Position numbers and translations under genes: made by a program. Under the pieces are notes generated by a model that did no database searches, was not told where the DNA came from, and saw only the letters and a program-made list of their open reading frames with translations. Positions 29,227 through 40,114 of a DNA stretch of 64,000 nt are shown here, in pieces. The stretch covers positions 1,245,001 to 1,309,000 of the forward strand of contig NC_010718.1 of the NCBI RefSeq assembly GCF_000020005.1, given 5' to 3'. Within the stretch, counting starts at the first letter, position 1. Every line of letters starts with the position of its first letter. The stretch is from Natranaerobius thermophilus JW/NM-WN-LF (GTDB taxonomy: Bacteria > Bacillota > Natranaerobiia > Natranaerobiales > Natranaerobiaceae).

Positions 29227-30120
29227 ATGGAGGAGGAAATTTTCTATTCTGGCTTTGTCTCAGTTATCGGAAGACCAAATGCCGGCAAGTCAACTTTGAT
29301 CAATTATATATTAGGTGAAAAAGTAGTAATTACAAGTGACAAGCCCCAGACAACCAGAAATAAAATTCAATGTGTTTATAATGGTGAAAACAGTCAAATC
29401 ATATTTCTTGATACGCCAGGGATGCACAAACCCAAGCATAAATTGGGAGAAAAAATGGTAAAAGCAGTTGATGAAAGTCTGAACGAAATGGATGCCATTT
29501 TATTTGTAATTGATGTATCCGTTCCCTTTGGAAAGGGAGAAACTATGTTAGTTGAAAGACTAGCGCGTCTATCAACTCCAGTTATTTTAGTAATGAATAA
29601 AATGGATCTGGTTGATGAAGACTTGGCCAGGGAAAAGACAGAGAAAATTAAGGAAAAATTGTCTCCTGAAAGTATTCACTATATATCTGCACTGTATGGG
29701 AACAATTTAGTTGACTTATTAGGAGAGCTTGAGAATTTAATGCCAGAAGGCCCGAAATACTATCCGGAAGATCAACTTATAGACCAGCCTGAGAGATTTG
29801 TAGTTTCCGAATTAATCAGGGAAAAACTTTTAAACTATACACAAGAAGAGATACCCCATTCTGTAGCTGTAGAAATTATGTTGATGGAAAATCGGGAAGA
29901 TCAGGATTTAATAGATATAGAAGCGGTAATATATGTGGAACGTGAATCACAAAAAAAGATAGTTATCGGACGAAGAGGAAAATTACTAAAAAAGGTTGGT
30001 CAAGAAGCTCGACGCGATATTGAGAATTTATTAGGTTCTCAGATATACTTAGATTTATGGGTTAAAAATCAAAAAGATTGGCGAAACAGAGAAAGATTTT
30101 TAAGAGAGTTGGGGTATTAA
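29227..30120 (+). CDS. era: GTPase Era
   Basis: Era is the ribosome assembly GTPase that binds the 3' end of 16S rRNA. GTPase motifs are GRPNAGKSTL (G1), DTPGMHKP (G3) and NKMD (G4), and the C-terminal KH domain includes VIGRRGKLLKKVGQEAR. The ATG at 29227 is chosen since AAGGGGTGA precedes it; a GTG at 29215 lies within that SD. 297 residues. Confidence 0.97.
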   Translation: MEEEIFYSGFVSVIGRPNAGKSTLINYILGEKVVITSDKPQTTRNKIQCVYNGENSQIIFLDTPGMHKPKHKLGEKMVKAVDESLNEMDAILFVIDVSVPFGKGETMLVERLARLSTPVILVMNKMDLVDEDLAREKTEKIKEKLSPESIHYISALYGNNLVDLLGELENLMPEGPKYYPEDQLIDQPERFVVSELIREKLLNYTQEEIPHSVAVEIMLMENREDQDLIDIEAVIYVERESQKKIVIGRRGKLLKKVGQEARRDIENLLGSQIYLDLWVKNQKDWRNRERFLRELGY

Positions 30121-30122
30121 AG

Positions 30123-30896
30123 ATGTGTGCTCTGTATAATTCGGATGCGGTGGTTATTAGAAGCCGTGATTATAGAGATTATGACAAGATAATAAATCTG
30201 TTCACCCCTTATTATGGAAGAGTGTCTGCAGTTGTGAAAGGTGTTAAAAAACCTAAAAGCAAATTAGCAGGTATTGTACAAAGTTTTACTTACGGAAATT
30301 ATCAACTTTACTCAGGAAAAAGCCTTGGTCGGCTAGTTCAAGGAAAGGTATTACATGGGTTTCAAGAATTGAGAACAGACCTAGTATTAATGAGTGCAGG
30401 TATGTGTATTTTAGAACTAATTGATAAAGCAATTCCAGAAGGTGAGGAGTACCCGGCTTTATTTGGAGTGACATTAAGTTGTTTTCATCTATTAGAAAAA
30501 AGTTACCCTCCTTCCCTGGTATTACGTATATTTGAAGCTAAATTGATACATAATTTAGGAGTGAGTCCAGAATTATCAGGATGTATCAATCATGGCAGTA
30601 TTACCCAAGGGAATTTGTATTTTGATCCTGAAACTGGAGGATTGATTTGTGAAACCTGTTTTGAACAGTTAACAGAGAACCGGGGACCAGGGAGAGCCTT
30701 TCCTGTAGAAAAAGGAAGTATTAATATAATAAAACGTATGTTTGAATTTCCTGTATATAAACTGCGAACACTAAAACCGACTCAATTACAGTATGATACT
30801 TTGGAGAAAATGTTAACAAGCATGCTCGAAGTTCATTTTGGGATTGTATGTAAAACTAAGCCTTTTTTTAAGACCAATCTACAGAGAAATAGTTAA
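30123..30896 (+). CDS. recO: DNA repair protein RecO
   Basis: RecO loads RecA on SSB-coated DNA in the RecFOR pathway. The N-terminal OB fold has AVVIRSRDYRDYDKIINLFT and RVSAVVKGVKK; the C-terminal part holds a Cys set (SGCINHG and CETCF) consistent with its zinc-binding domain. It follows era by two bases. The ATG at 30123 gives a standard 257-residue protein. Confidence 0.93.
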   Translation: MCALYNSDAVVIRSRDYRDYDKIINLFTPYYGRVSAVVKGVKKPKSKLAGIVQSFTYGNYQLYSGKSLGRLVQGKVLHGFQELRTDLVLMSAGMCILELIDKAIPEGEEYPALFGVTLSCFHLLEKSYPPSLVLRIFEAKLIHNLGVSPELSGCINHGSITQGNLYFDPETGGLICETCFEQLTENRGPGRAFPVEKGSINIIKRMFEFPVYKLRTLKPTQLQYDTLEKMLTSMLEVHFGIVCKTKPFFKTNLQRNS

Positions 30897-30945
30897 ACAT
30901 ATGATGGATGATTTGATAAAATAAGGAATACTTTAACAGTTTTAG

Positions 30946-30974
30946 TTGACATGACCTGGGGTTTTTGCTATATT
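30946..30974 (+). promoter_or_regulatory. sigma-A promoter of glyQS
   Basis: TTGACA (30946-30951), 17 bases, TATATT (30969-30974). Start site expected near 30981, at the head of the T-box leader. Confidence 0.85.
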
Positions 30975-30980
30975 TTCCTT

Positions 30981-31200
30981 ATAGTATAAAAAATAATAGA
31001 AATGGCGATGAAGAAAAGTAGTAGCTACCCAATATCTTAGCAGCGATTCGGGGACAGTGGGAGCTCGAAAAGATATGGTAGTGAAGGCGTTTCCGAGCCA
31101 TAGTCACCTGAGTGGACTCTCCTTAAATGGAGGGTTAAATAGGGTGGAACCGCGGGAGAATCCCTCTCGTCCCTAGTATACGGGCGTAGAGGGTTTTTGT
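30981..31200 (+). promoter_or_regulatory. glycyl T-box riboswitch
   Basis: The leader senses uncharged tRNA-Gly. It contains a stem I element (CTACC...ATATCTT pairing AAGATAT.GGTAG around 31024-31080), a candidate GGC specifier at about 31086-31088, the T-box sequence GGGTGGAACCGCGGG (31142-31156), and a terminator hairpin whose arms include CCCTCT and AGAGGG followed by TTTTT at 31193. The gene it controls is glyQ, so glycine specificity rests on context plus the specifier. Confidence 0.93.
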
Positions 31201-31269
31201 ATTTTGTGACACTTGCACAAATTAAAGTATTCAATAATAATAACTCCAAGACTATGGAGGTGGGAGTAA

Positions 31270-32154
31270 TTGAATTTTCAAGACTTAATGTTTTCTTTAT
31301 TAAATTACTGGAAAGATCAAGAATGTTTGGTATGGCAACCCTATGATATTGAAAAGGGTGCGGGCACAATGAATCCTGCAACTTTTTTGAGGGCTTTAGG
31401 TCCAGAACCTTGGAATGTGGCATATTTAGAGCCTTCTAGAAGGCCTACAGATGGCCGTTATGGAGAAAACCCCAATAGATTATACCAACACCATCAAATT
31501 CAAGTAATTATGAAGCCAACTCCTGACGATATCCAGGAACGTTATCTGGAAAGTCTGCAAGCGCTGGGAATAAATCCTTTAGAACATGACATTCGTTTCG
31601 TTGAGGATAACTGGGAATCTCCGACCCTAGGAGCTTGGGGATTAGGATGGGAAGTTTGGTTAGATGGTATGGAAATTACCCAGTTTACCTACTTTCAACA
31701 AGTGGGAGGTATTGACGTAGATAAAGTGTCTTGTGAAATAACTTACGGATTAGAGCGTATCGCTATGTATCTTCAAGGTGTAGAAAATGTTTTTGATATC
31801 AAATGGAACGATCAGGTTACATATGGTGAACTGTTTAAACATGCTGAATACGAGCATTCAAAATTTTCCTTTGAGGATTCAGACACTGAAGTGCTATTCA
31901 AAGAATTTGAACTCTACGAAAAAGAAGCCAAACGCCTTCTTAACCAAGGATTAGTACTTCCTGGTTATGATTATGTTTTAAAGTGTTCACACACCTTTAA
32001 TTTATTGGATGCCAGGGGTGCAATTAGTGTAACGGAGAGAACCGGTTATATCGGCAGAGTTCGTGATTTGGCCAGAATATGTGCAAAGGCTTTTTTAAGC
32101 CAACGGGAAGAACTCAATTATCCTCTTTTGAAGGAGGGTATCAGCTATGCATAA
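31270..32154 (+). CDS. glyQ: glycyl-tRNA synthetase alpha subunit
   Basis: The catalytic subunit of the bacterial tetrameric glycyl-tRNA synthetase. The 294-residue product has [32 protein letters not shown] and [10 protein letters not shown], all signature segments of the class II active site. The start is TTG at 31270 with GGAGGTGGGAG before it. It overlaps glyS by 8 bases and is controlled by the T-box. Confidence 0.97.
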   Translation: MNFQDLMFSLLNYWKDQECLVWQPYDIEKGAGTMNPATFLRALGPEPWNVAYLEPSRRPTDGRYGENPNRLYQHHQIQVIMKPTPDDIQERYLESLQALGINPLEHDIRFVEDNWESPTLGAWGLGWEVWLDGMEITQFTYFQQVGGIDVDKVSCEITYGLERIAMYLQGVENVFDIKWNDQVTYGELFKHAEYEHSKFSFEDSDTEVLFKEFELYEKEAKRLLNQGLVLPGYDYVLKCSHTFNLLDARGAISVTERTGYIGRVRDLARICAKAFLSQREELNYPLLKEGISYA

Positions 32155-34228
32155 TACATTACTATTCGAACTAGGAACTGAAGAATTACCAGCCAGATTT
32201 ATTCCTGGTCTTATTAAACAGCTAGAAGAAAATTCCGCTAATTTGCTCACAGAATACAGAATTGAATATGAAAACATAAAAGTAATGGCTACTCCCAGGA
32301 GATTAACCTTGCTTGTTAACGGGTTAGCGGACAAACAGCAAAGCAGTACCACAATGAAAAGGGGACCTGCTAAAGAGATTGCCTTTGATGAAAATGGTGA
32401 ACCAACCAAGGCTGCTATAGGTTTTGCCAGGGGTCAAAATATCGATCCAAAAGACTTGGAGATTAGAGAAGATAATGGGAAAGAGTATGTATATGCTGTA
32501 GCTGAAATTGTAGGTGAAAATTGCCAGGATGTATTGCCAAAATTACTAGACGAGTTGATTACTAAATTTAATTTACCGGTTAAAATGTTTTGGAATAACA
32601 AACAGGATAAATTTCTACGACCAGTTAGATGGTTGGTTTGCTTGTTTAATGATCAAGTGTTACCTTTAAACTTCGGAACTGTAGAGGCATCTAATATAAG
32701 CCGGGGACATCGGTTTCTATCCCAAGGTGATGTGATTATCAATTCAGCTGAAAATTATGAGGAAGTAATGCGTGATTCATGGGTGATGGTTGATCACAAT
32801 GTAAGAGAGGAAACCATCAAAGCTCAGATTGAAGAACTGGCAGACCAAATGAATGCTAGTCCGGAAATGCCCCATGACTTATTGGAAGAAGTGAATTTTT
32901 TAGTTGAGTGGCCAACAGCTCTACTCGGGAATTTTGCAGAAGAGTTTTTAGAAATACCCAAAGAGGCATTAATAACAAGCATGCAAGAACATCAAAAATA
33001 TTTTGCCCTAGTAGACAAAGAGGATTCTTCAAAATTACTTCCCTATTTTGTTGCAGTTAGAAATGGAGATGACCATGGGATCGATAAAGTAAAGGCAGGT
33101 AACGAGCGAGTTCTCAGGGCTCGTCTTTCAGATGCCAGGTTCTTTTTTGAAGAAGATACAAAAACTTCTCTTGAATCAAAACGGGAACAGCTAAAATCTA
33201 TAATTTACAAAGAACAGCTAGGAAGTGTTGACCAGAAAGTCACCCGCATGGAAGAGTTGGGTAAAACTCTATTAGACATCTTGGAATTATCAGAACCTGT
33301 ACGATCTCTAACTTTGCGGGCAATTGCTCTATCTAAAGCGGATTTACCTACTAACATGGTATCAGAATTTCCTCATCTACAAGGGATTATGGGAGAGAAA
33401 TATGCTAGGATACATGGAGAAGATGAAAAAGTATGTCTAGGTATTTCGGAGCACTATCTTCCAAGACATACTGGTGATAAATTACCCCAAACAATGGTTG
33501 GGACTATTACCAGTATAGTTGATAAAGTTGATAATATTGCCAGTAGTTTTGCTATCGGAGAACGCCCCTCGGGTAGCCAAGACCCTTATGCTTTGAGGCG
33601 ACAAGCGCTAGGAATTGTCCATATAATTCTTGAAACAGAATTGGCTTTCTCACTAGAACAACTATTCCACAGGGCTTTATCTCTCATACCCGAAAGTGCT
33701 TTAGTGGCACCAATTTCTAATATTCTTGATGATATTTTGGATTTCGTTAAATTAAGAAGTAGAACAATTTTTAATGAACAGGGACTACCAATAGATATTA
33801 TTGATAGCACTTTAGAGGTTGATAAAGCAAATGTTTATAAAGCATATTTGAGAGCCAAAGTACTTAAAGATTACCGAGATTCTCAAGAATTAGAAGATGT
33901 TAGGACTGCCTATACTAGAGTTAAAAACCTAGCAAACAAAGCAAAGGGCGAAGATGTATATACTGAATTATTACAAGATGAAACAGAAAAAATGTTATAT
34001 CACAAATATCTGAATACCGAAGATAAATTATTATCTGATTTAGAACAGGATGAAATATCATCAGCGATTTCGGAACTGGCTGGTTTTAAAGATTATATTG
34101 ATCAGTTTTTTGATGAAGTAATGGTTATGGTCGACGATAAACATTTACAAAACAATCGACTTAACCTGATTTACCACATAAAAGAAATGTATAGACAACT
34201 TGCTGATTTTTCAATTATCCAGGATTAA
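32147..34228 (+). CDS. glyS: glycyl-tRNA synthetase beta subunit
   Basis: The 693-residue beta subunit, needed for tRNA recognition. It opens [17 protein letters not shown] and has [26 protein letters not shown] and the HD-like region with [19 protein letters not shown]. Full length. SD GAAGGAGGG lies at the end of glyQ. Followed by a terminator. Confidence 0.97.
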   Translation: MHNTLLFELGTEELPARFIPGLIKQLEENSANLLTEYRIEYENIKVMATPRRLTLLVNGLADKQQSSTTMKRGPAKEIAFDENGEPTKAAIGFARGQNIDPKDLEIREDNGKEYVYAVAEIVGENCQDVLPKLLDELITKFNLPVKMFWNNKQDKFLRPVRWLVCLFNDQVLPLNFGTVEASNISRGHRFLSQGDVIINSAENYEEVMRDSWVMVDHNVREETIKAQIEELADQMNASPEMPHDLLEEVNFLVEWPTALLGNFAEEFLEIPKEALITSMQEHQKYFALVDKEDSSKLLPYFVAVRNGDDHGIDKVKAGNERVLRARLSDARFFFEEDTKTSLESKREQLKSIIYKEQLGSVDQKVTRMEELGKTLLDILELSEPVRSLTLRAIALSKADLPTNMVSEFPHLQGIMGEKYARIHGEDEKVCLGISEHYLPRHTGDKLPQTMVGTITSIVDKVDNIASSFAIGERPSGSQDPYALRRQALGIVHIILETELAFSLEQLFHRALSLIPESALVAPISNILDDILDFVKLRSRTIFNEQGLPIDIIDSTLEVDKANVYKAYLRAKVLKDYRDSQELEDVRTAYTRVKNLANKAKGEDVYTELLQDETEKMLYHKYLNTEDKLLSDLEQDEISSAISELAGFKDYIDQFFDEVMVMVDDKHLQNNRLNLIYHIKEMYRQLADFSIIQD

Positions 34229-34239
34229 TTAAAGTTTTA

Positions 34240-34272
34240 AAAAGAGGCCAAATTTTTTGGTCTCTTTTTTTT
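34240..34272 (+). terminator. terminator after glyS
   Basis: AAAGAGGCCAAA pairs with TTTGGTCTCTTT (one G-T), three-base loop, then a T-run. Confidence 0.9.
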
Positions 34273-34365
34273 AAAATTAGCAGGAAAAATTAAATATAAA
34301 TAGTATATAATATATTGGCGTTTATTTTGATATAGTATAACATATTTAAGAAAAATTAGGTGGTG

Positions 34366-35001
34366 ATGAACATCCGGCTATCTAAAAGACAAAATGAAAT
34401 AGTAAAAATAGTACGTGAAAAGGGTCCTATCAGTGGTGAAGAGATCGCATCTTATCTGAATTTAGCTCGGGCCACTTTAAGGCCGGATTTAAGTTTCCTT
34501 ACCATGTCGGGTTTGTTAGAAGCAAGGCCTAAAGTAGGGTATTATTATACTGGTAAAAGTATCGAAAATGCCCTTGGGGACATATTAAAACAAAATAAAG
34601 TTAGTGACATTAAGGGACTACCTGTAGCGGTATCTGAGGAAACTAGTGTTTATGATGCTATTGTAACACTGTTTTTAGAAGATGTGGGAACAATATTTGT
34701 GGTTGATGAAAATAACTATCTCAAAGGAGTAGCTTCAAGGAAAGATTTTCTTAAGATTACCCTGGGAGATAATGATTTGGGAAAAATGCCTGTAGGTATT
34801 GTTATGACACGCTGGCCCAATATAGTTACTTTGCGGGATGAAGATACAGCTTTGAGTGCTGCCAAAAAAGTTGAAGAATTTCAGGTGGATTGTATACCCG
34901 TAATCAGTGATGACAATGTAGAAGAACAGGCCGAGCTTACTGGTAGAGTTAGTAAAACTCATTTGGTTAAATTATTAGCTGAAATTGATGAACAGAGGTG
35001 A
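34366..35001 (+). CDS. ccpN: CcpN-type transcriptional repressor with CBS domains
   Basis: An N-terminal helix-turn-helix (KRQNEIVKIVREKGPISGEE, then RATLRPDLSFLTMSG) is followed by two CBS domains (about 75-205), the architecture of CcpN/YqzB, which represses gluconeogenic genes in Bacillus when glycolytic intermediates or ATP are high. Start is uncertain among GTG 34360, GTG 34363 and ATG 34366. It sits before ppsR and ppdK, so those are natural targets. Confidence 0.88.
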   Translation: MNIRLSKRQNEIVKIVREKGPISGEEIASYLNLARATLRPDLSFLTMSGLLEARPKVGYYYTGKSIENALGDILKQNKVSDIKGLPVAVSEETSVYDAIVTLFLEDVGTIFVVDENNYLKGVASRKDFLKITLGDNDLGKMPVGIVMTRWPNIVTLRDEDTALSAAKKVEEFQVDCIPVISDDNVEEQAELTGRVSKTHLVKLLAEIDEQR

Positions 35002-35063
35002 AAAATGAGTTATATTATTAGTTTATAAAAGAATATATTTATTTCTAGAGAGGAGGTACATTT

Positions 35064-35900
35064 TTGACTGAACAAAAGCTAACTCCTATCTGTTATGTGG
35101 TTTCCGATTCTATAGGTGAGACCGCAGAATTAGTAGTAAAAGCTACTTCAAGCCAATTTAATTCCGGGAATTGTGAATTAAGACGAGTCCCTTATGTCAG
35201 TGATAAGGAAACTATTAAAGAAGTGATTGAAGAAGCAGTAAATTTTAATTGCATGGTTGCTTACACCTTGGTAGATCCTGATTTGAGGTCTTTTATGGAA
35301 AAAATCACCCAGGAATATCAAGTGGAAGCAGTAGACATTATGGGACCTATGTTAGATTCCTTTGAAAAAGTTATGCAAAGAGAACCTAGGTTACAACCAG
35401 GTCTTGTTCGCAAATTGGATGAATCTTATTTTAAAAGGGTGGATTCCATCGAATTTGCAGTTAAATACGACGATGGTAAGGATCCTAGAGGGATTTTAAA
35501 GGCAGATGTGACATTACTAGGAGTATCTAGAACTTCTAAGACTCCTTTGAGTATGTATCTTGCCAATAAGCGTTTAAAAGTTGCCAATTTACCTCTGGTC
35601 CCAGAAGTGAAACCTCCAAAGGAGTTATATCAAATTCCTAGTCATAAAGTGATTGGATTAGTAATCAATCCATATAAACTAAATGAAATTAGAAAGGAGC
35701 GTCTGAAAACTTTAGGCTTAAAATCTCAAGCAAACTATGCAAATATGGATAGGATTTTAACTGAGCTGGATTATGCTGAAGAAATAATGAAAAAAATTGG
35801 TTGTCCTACCATTGACGTTAGTAATCGGGCTGTGGAGGAAACGGCCCAAAAAATACTAGACATGATTAGAGGGGGTAAAGATAATGACTTCGATGGATAA
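35064..35900 (+). CDS. PPDK regulatory protein (kinase/pyrophosphorylase)
   Basis: A DUF299/PpsR family protein of 278 residues that inactivates and reactivates pyruvate phosphate dikinase by phosphorylating a Thr next to its catalytic His. Motifs include YVVSDSIGETAELVVKA at the N-terminus and the P-loop-like LLGVSRTSKTPLSMYLANK. The TTG start follows GAGGAGGT. Its overlap with the ppdK gene by 17 bases supports the substrate assignment. Confidence 0.93.
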   Translation: MTEQKLTPICYVVSDSIGETAELVVKATSSQFNSGNCELRRVPYVSDKETIKEVIEEAVNFNCMVAYTLVDPDLRSFMEKITQEYQVEAVDIMGPMLDSFEKVMQREPRLQPGLVRKLDESYFKRVDSIEFAVKYDDGKDPRGILKADVTLLGVSRTSKTPLSMYLANKRLKVANLPLVPEVKPPKELYQIPSHKVIGLVINPYKLNEIRKERLKTLGLKSQANYANMDRILTELDYAEEIMKKIGCPTIDVSNRAVEETAQKILDMIRGGKDNDFDG

Positions 35901-38532
35901 ACTAGTTTATAAGTTTTCAGAAGGCAGCAGAGATATGAAGCCTTTTTTAGGGGGAAAGGGTGCCAATCTTGCCGAAATGACGAAAATCGGTCTACCGGTT
36001 CCACCAGGATTTACAGTTTCCACTGATGCTTGTAATGAATACTTTAAAAATAATGGGATATTAACAGAACAATTGCGGGAGCAAATCTTCACTGCTCTTT
36101 CGGAAATTGAAAATGCAACTAATAAAAAATTTGGTGATCCTTCTAATCCTTTATTAGTATCAGTGCGCTCTGGAGCAGTAATTTCCATGCCAGGGATGAT
36201 GGACACAGTTTTGAATCTAGGATTGAATGATGAAACAGTACAAGGTCTGGCCCGTCAAACTTCCAATGATAGATTTGCTTATGATTCCTACAGACGTTTT
36301 ATTCAAATGTTCAGTGATGTAGTTATGGGAATAGGAAATTATATGTTTGAAAATGAAATGTCCCGCTTAAAAGAAGAATATCAGGTAACTGAAGATACTC
36401 AACTTAACAGTCAGGCATTACAGGACCTGATCACAAGGTATAAGCAGGTATATAACAGAGAAACCGGTGAGGAATTCCCCCAGGACCCAAAAGACCAATT
36501 GATTATGGCAGTCAAAGCGGTTTTTAATTCCTGGAATAATCAAAGAGCCAAAGTTTATAGAGAAATTCATAATATCTCTCACGAACTAGGTACTGCTGTT
36601 AACGTACAGACCATGGTATTTGGAAATATGGGGAATGATAGTGGAACAGGTGTGGCTTTTACGCGAAACCCGTCAACTGGTGAGAAAAATATATATGGAG
36701 AATTTCTACTAAATGCCCAAGGAGAAGATGTGGTAGCAGGGATTAGAACACCAAAAGCGATTAAAGATCTGGAGGATGAATTTCCTGAAGTTTATAATCA
36801 GTTTCTAGAAGTCAGTCAACTTCTAGAAAACCATTATTGCGATATGCAAGATATTGAATTTACAGTTGAAAATAAAAAGCTCTATTTATTGCAAACTAGA
36901 AATGGAAAGAGAACAGCAGCTGCTGCTGTAAAAATTGCAGTGGATATGGTTGAAGAGGGAGTAATATCGAAAGAAACTGCATTACAAAGAGTAGAACCAG
37001 AACAAATTGCCCATTTATTGCACCCACAAATTGATCCCGATCAGGACTTTGAAATGTTGACCAGTGGTTTACCTGCTTCGCCCGGTGCTGCTACTGGCAA
37101 TGTGGTCTTTGATGCCAATGAAGCTGAGGAGTTAAAAAACATTGGTAAAAATGTCATCCTAGCTAGACCAGAAACTACCCCTGACGATATACATGGGATA
37201 GTTGCAGCAGAAGGAATACTAACAAGTCGTGGTGGCATGACTAGTCATGCAGCTGTTGTGGCTAGAGGTATGGGTATTCCAGCCGTTTGTGGTTGTGATG
37301 AAATAAGTATTGATCTTGAGAATGAGAGAATGATCATTAACGGCCAAAACATAAATAAGGGTGAGTTAATTTCCATTGATGGTGGTAGTGGTAAAGTAAT
37401 CTCTGGAGCTGTAAAATTAACGGACCCTGGACTAAATGAAGAAAGTCAAAAATTACTTGATTGGGCAGAAAATATCAAACAATTAGGTGTGAGAGCTAAT
37501 GCAGACACACCATCTGATGCCGCAAAAGCAAGAGAGTTTGGGGCCAAAGGGATTGGTCTTTGTAGAACTGAACACATGTTTATGGGTTCAGAGCGCTTAC
37601 CTAAGGTTCAGGAAATGATTATTTCAGAGTCTGAAAGCCAAAGGAAAGAAGCTTTAGATAAATTGGTCCCATATCAAGAACAAGATTTTTATGAAATCTT
37701 AAAAATTATGGATGGATATCCTACCACTGTAAGATTATTGGATCCGCCACTCCATGAATTTTTGCCCGACAGAGAAAAACTTGAACAAGAATTGAATAAC
37801 TTATCGAAAGATGAGATTGATGAAGAGGCCTTAGAAGAGAAAAAACAACTTCTTGATAAAGTTAAAGCCCTAGAAGAATCTAATCCTATGCTAGGATTTA
37901 GGGGCTGTCGTTTAGGATTAATATACCCAGAAATTTATAATATGCAGGTGGAAGCCCTGGTCAAAGCAACTAAAAAGCTATTGGCTGAAGGATACTCACC
38001 GCAACCAGAGATTATGGTACCTTTAGTAGGACATGAAACAGAAATGGAGTTATTAAAAGATAGCATTCATGAAATAATAGACTTACATGTAGAAGCACCA
38101 GAAGAAAAAGAAATCTTCCATGTTGGGACCATGATCGAATTACCCAGAGCTTGTATGACAGCTGATGAAATTGCCAATCATGTTCAATTCTTTTCTTTTG
38201 GTACTAATGATCTTACACAAACAACTTTAGGATATAGTAGAGATGATGCAGAAGGAAAGTTCTTAGCTCATTATATGCAAAATGACATTATTCCTGAAAA
38301 CCCTTTTATGATTTTAGACCAGGCAGGAGTGGGTGAACTAGTTAAAATAGCAGTTGAAAAATCAAAACAGGTCAATCCAGATTTAACTAGAGGTATTTGT
38401 GGTGAACACGGAGGCGATCCTGATTCTATTAAATTCTTCCATAAGATTGGACTACACTATGTTAGTTGTTCTCCTTTTAGGGTTCCTGTAGCAAGGTTGG
38501 CTGCAGCACAATCTGTTTTAAATTCAGAATAA
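35884..38532 (+). CDS. ppdK: pyruvate, phosphate dikinase
   Basis: PPDK interconverts pyruvate, ATP and Pi with PEP, AMP and PPi. The 882-residue protein has the ATP-grasp domain, the phosphohistidine segment GGMTSHAAVVARGMGIP (Thr beside the His is the regulatory site for the upstream protein) and the C-terminal PEP/pyruvate domain with GICGEHGGDP. SD GAGGGGG. The ccpN-ppsR-ppdK cluster is a compact gluconeogenesis or PPi-glycolysis control unit. Confidence 0.97.
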   Translation: MTSMDKLVYKFSEGSRDMKPFLGGKGANLAEMTKIGLPVPPGFTVSTDACNEYFKNNGILTEQLREQIFTALSEIENATNKKFGDPSNPLLVSVRSGAVISMPGMMDTVLNLGLNDETVQGLARQTSNDRFAYDSYRRFIQMFSDVVMGIGNYMFENEMSRLKEEYQVTEDTQLNSQALQDLITRYKQVYNRETGEEFPQDPKDQLIMAVKAVFNSWNNQRAKVYREIHNISHELGTAVNVQTMVFGNMGNDSGTGVAFTRNPSTGEKNIYGEFLLNAQGEDVVAGIRTPKAIKDLEDEFPEVYNQFLEVSQLLENHYCDMQDIEFTVENKKLYLLQTRNGKRTAAAAVKIAVDMVEEGVISKETALQRVEPEQIAHLLHPQIDPDQDFEMLTSGLPASPGAATGNVVFDANEAEELKNIGKNVILARPETTPDDIHGIVAAEGILTSRGGMTSHAAVVARGMGIPAVCGCDEISIDLENERMIINGQNINKGELISIDGGSGKVISGAVKLTDPGLNEESQKLLDWAENIKQLGVRANADTPSDAAKAREFGAKGIGLCRTEHMFMGSERLPKVQEMIISESESQRKEALDKLVPYQEQDFYEILKIMDGYPTTVRLLDPPLHEFLPDREKLEQELNNLSKDEIDEEALEEKKQLLDKVKALEESNPMLGFRGCRLGLIYPEIYNMQVEALVKATKKLLAEGYSPQPEIMVPLVGHETEMELLKDSIHEIIDLHVEAPEEKEIFHVGTMIELPRACMTADEIANHVQFFSFGTNDLTQTTLGYSRDDAEGKFLAHYMQNDIIPENPFMILDQAGVGELVKIAVEKSKQVNPDLTRGICGEHGGDPDSIKFFHKIGLHYVSCSPFRVPVARLAAAQSVLNSE

Positions 38533-38595
38533 GTATAATTTCTTTTTTCTTTGTTATGTATTTATTTTGGTTTACACATTACAAGTAATGTAAAA

Positions 38596-38655
38596 ATGCT
38601 CCCCTTTAGGTACAGATTTGTTTTTAACTGCAACCTTAAGGGGAGCATATCTTTT
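38596..38655. terminator. terminator between convergent ppdK and dacF
   Basis: ATGCTCCCCTTTAGGT pairs with an AACCTTAAGGGGAGCAT arm over about 15 bp with one mismatch and a roughly 20-base loop, then ATCTTTTTAA. It may serve both genes. Confidence 0.75.
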
Positions 38656-38701
38656 TAACTCAAATTTAAGCTGGTAATTTAACAAATATTACAACATAAA
38701 T

Positions 38702-39928
38702 TTAATCATCGCCAAAAATAAAGTCGACTATACTATCTTTTATACTCTCAAATGTGTTGGATATTGCATCACTAATTGTTCTAGCAATTCTACCAAAAAA
38801 ACCAAGTTCTTCTACTTCATCTTGAGCAATTCCGGGGATAGAAGCTATTTCTTTTCCGTCTTCAATGACTAATAACTCACCTAAATATTCACCTTTTTGG
38901 ATTGGGGCTCTAAGTTCTTCATCTTTTGGTTGAAATACAAATTCAAGTTCTTGATCATTGTCAAACTTGGTAGTTACATTTGCTTCAGTTTCTGATATTG
39001 CCATTGTTTGGCGTTCTGAGCCATCTTTAACATCTACTTGTTCCAATTCGTCACCTTCATCAAATAACTTTATTTTTTGATACTCCGAGAATCCGTGATC
39101 AAAAAGTTGGCGAGTAATATTAAATCTTTCAGTTTGTTCTTCAGCACCTAAAACAACTGCAATTAGTCTCATATCGTCGCGTTGGGCAGTACCCACAAAG
39201 TTATAACCTGCTTCTTCGATTTGACCAGTTTTCAAACCATCCGTTCCTTCATAGGAATATCTTGTGGTTTGGGGGTGGTCAGGTAACATTAAATTTCTAT
39301 TATATTGGGTGCTTTCAATATTGAATTGAAATCCAGTTATACTTTCTAATTCTAAAATTTTAGGCGTTTCATTAACGGCATACTGGGATAGTCGAGCTAC
39401 ATCACGAGCGTTCATATACTGCCCATCAGAAGCTAAACCATGAGGGTCTTTAAAATTAGTGTTTTCTAATCCTATTTCTTCTGCCTTTTCATTCATGCGA
39501 TTGACAAAATTATTTACTGAACCTTCCATATGTTCTGCTAGAGCAACACAACCGTCATTAGCAGAAACTACAGCGATTCCAGTCAGGAGATCTTCAATGG
39601 TAACTTCTTGATTTTCTCTGAGAAACATCTGACTGCCGCCCGTTTGATTGGCCTTGGCACTAACTCTGGTTGTTTCTTCAAGTTCTAGCTCACCTTCATT
39701 TAGAGCTTCTAAACCAATTACAAGAGTCATTACTTTGGTCAAACTAGCTGGTGGCCAACTTTTCTCGGCATTATTTTCGTAAATGGTTCTCCCTGTTTCA
39801 GCTTCGATTAATATAACTGATTCTGCATCAAAGTCAAATTCTTCGGCTGAAACTGATGGTGATAACAGGGGATTAACAATCATTAAAAATAATAAGGGTA
39901 TAATAATGTAGATATTGTTAAACTTCAC
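38702..39928 (-). CDS. dacF: D-alanyl-D-alanine carboxypeptidase (DacF-like PBP)
   Basis: A low-molecular-weight penicillin-binding protein that trims peptidoglycan stem peptides. It has a signal peptide (IIPLLFLMIVNPLLSPSVSAEE), the serine motif SLTK (about 62-65), SAN (about 120) and KTG (about 220), then a beta-rich C-terminal PBP5-like domain and an amphipathic C-terminal helix that would anchor it to the membrane. GTG start after AGGAGG. DacF in Bacillus is spore-specific; general DacA-like function is an alternative. Confidence 0.9.
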   Translation of the reverse strand: MKFNNIYIIIPLLFLMIVNPLLSPSVSAEEFDFDAESVILIEAETGRTIYENNAEKSWPPASLTKVMTLVIGLEALNEGELELEETTRVSAKANQTGGSQMFLRENQEVTIEDLLTGIAVVSANDGCVALAEHMEGSVNNFVNRMNEKAEEIGLENTNFKDPHGLASDGQYMNARDVARLSQYAVNETPKILELESITGFQFNIESTQYNRNLMLPDHPQTTRYSYEGTDGLKTGQIEEAGYNFVGTAQRDDMRLIAVVLGAEEQTERFNITRQLFDHGFSEYQKIKLFDEGDELEQVDVKDGSERQTMAISETEANVTTKFDNDQELEFVFQPKDEELRAPIQKGEYLGELLVIEDGKEIASIPGIAQDEVEELGFFGRIARTISDAISNTFESIKDSIVDFIFGDD

Positions 39929-40114
39929 TGGCTTTTCCTCCTTGTTTTTGCGTAATAATATTGTTGGCCTTAGTTTTTCCTCTTATACAAGGTGCTGTTA
40001 CATTTCACTATTAATAAATGTAAACTTTCGATTGAAATTGGTATTTCCAGTTATCAACACTCAACTTTTGAAACAGTTTTATACAAAATACCTTAGTGAT
40101 TAAGCAGGAAAATC

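Noticed and set aside
31037-31423. Minus-strand frame across the T-box region
   Set aside because: It is antisense to the riboswitch and glyQ start, with no SD or family signature.
39915-40103. 62-codon plus-strand frame opposite the dacF start
   Set aside because: It overlaps the dacF SD and start region in antisense and has no SD of its own.
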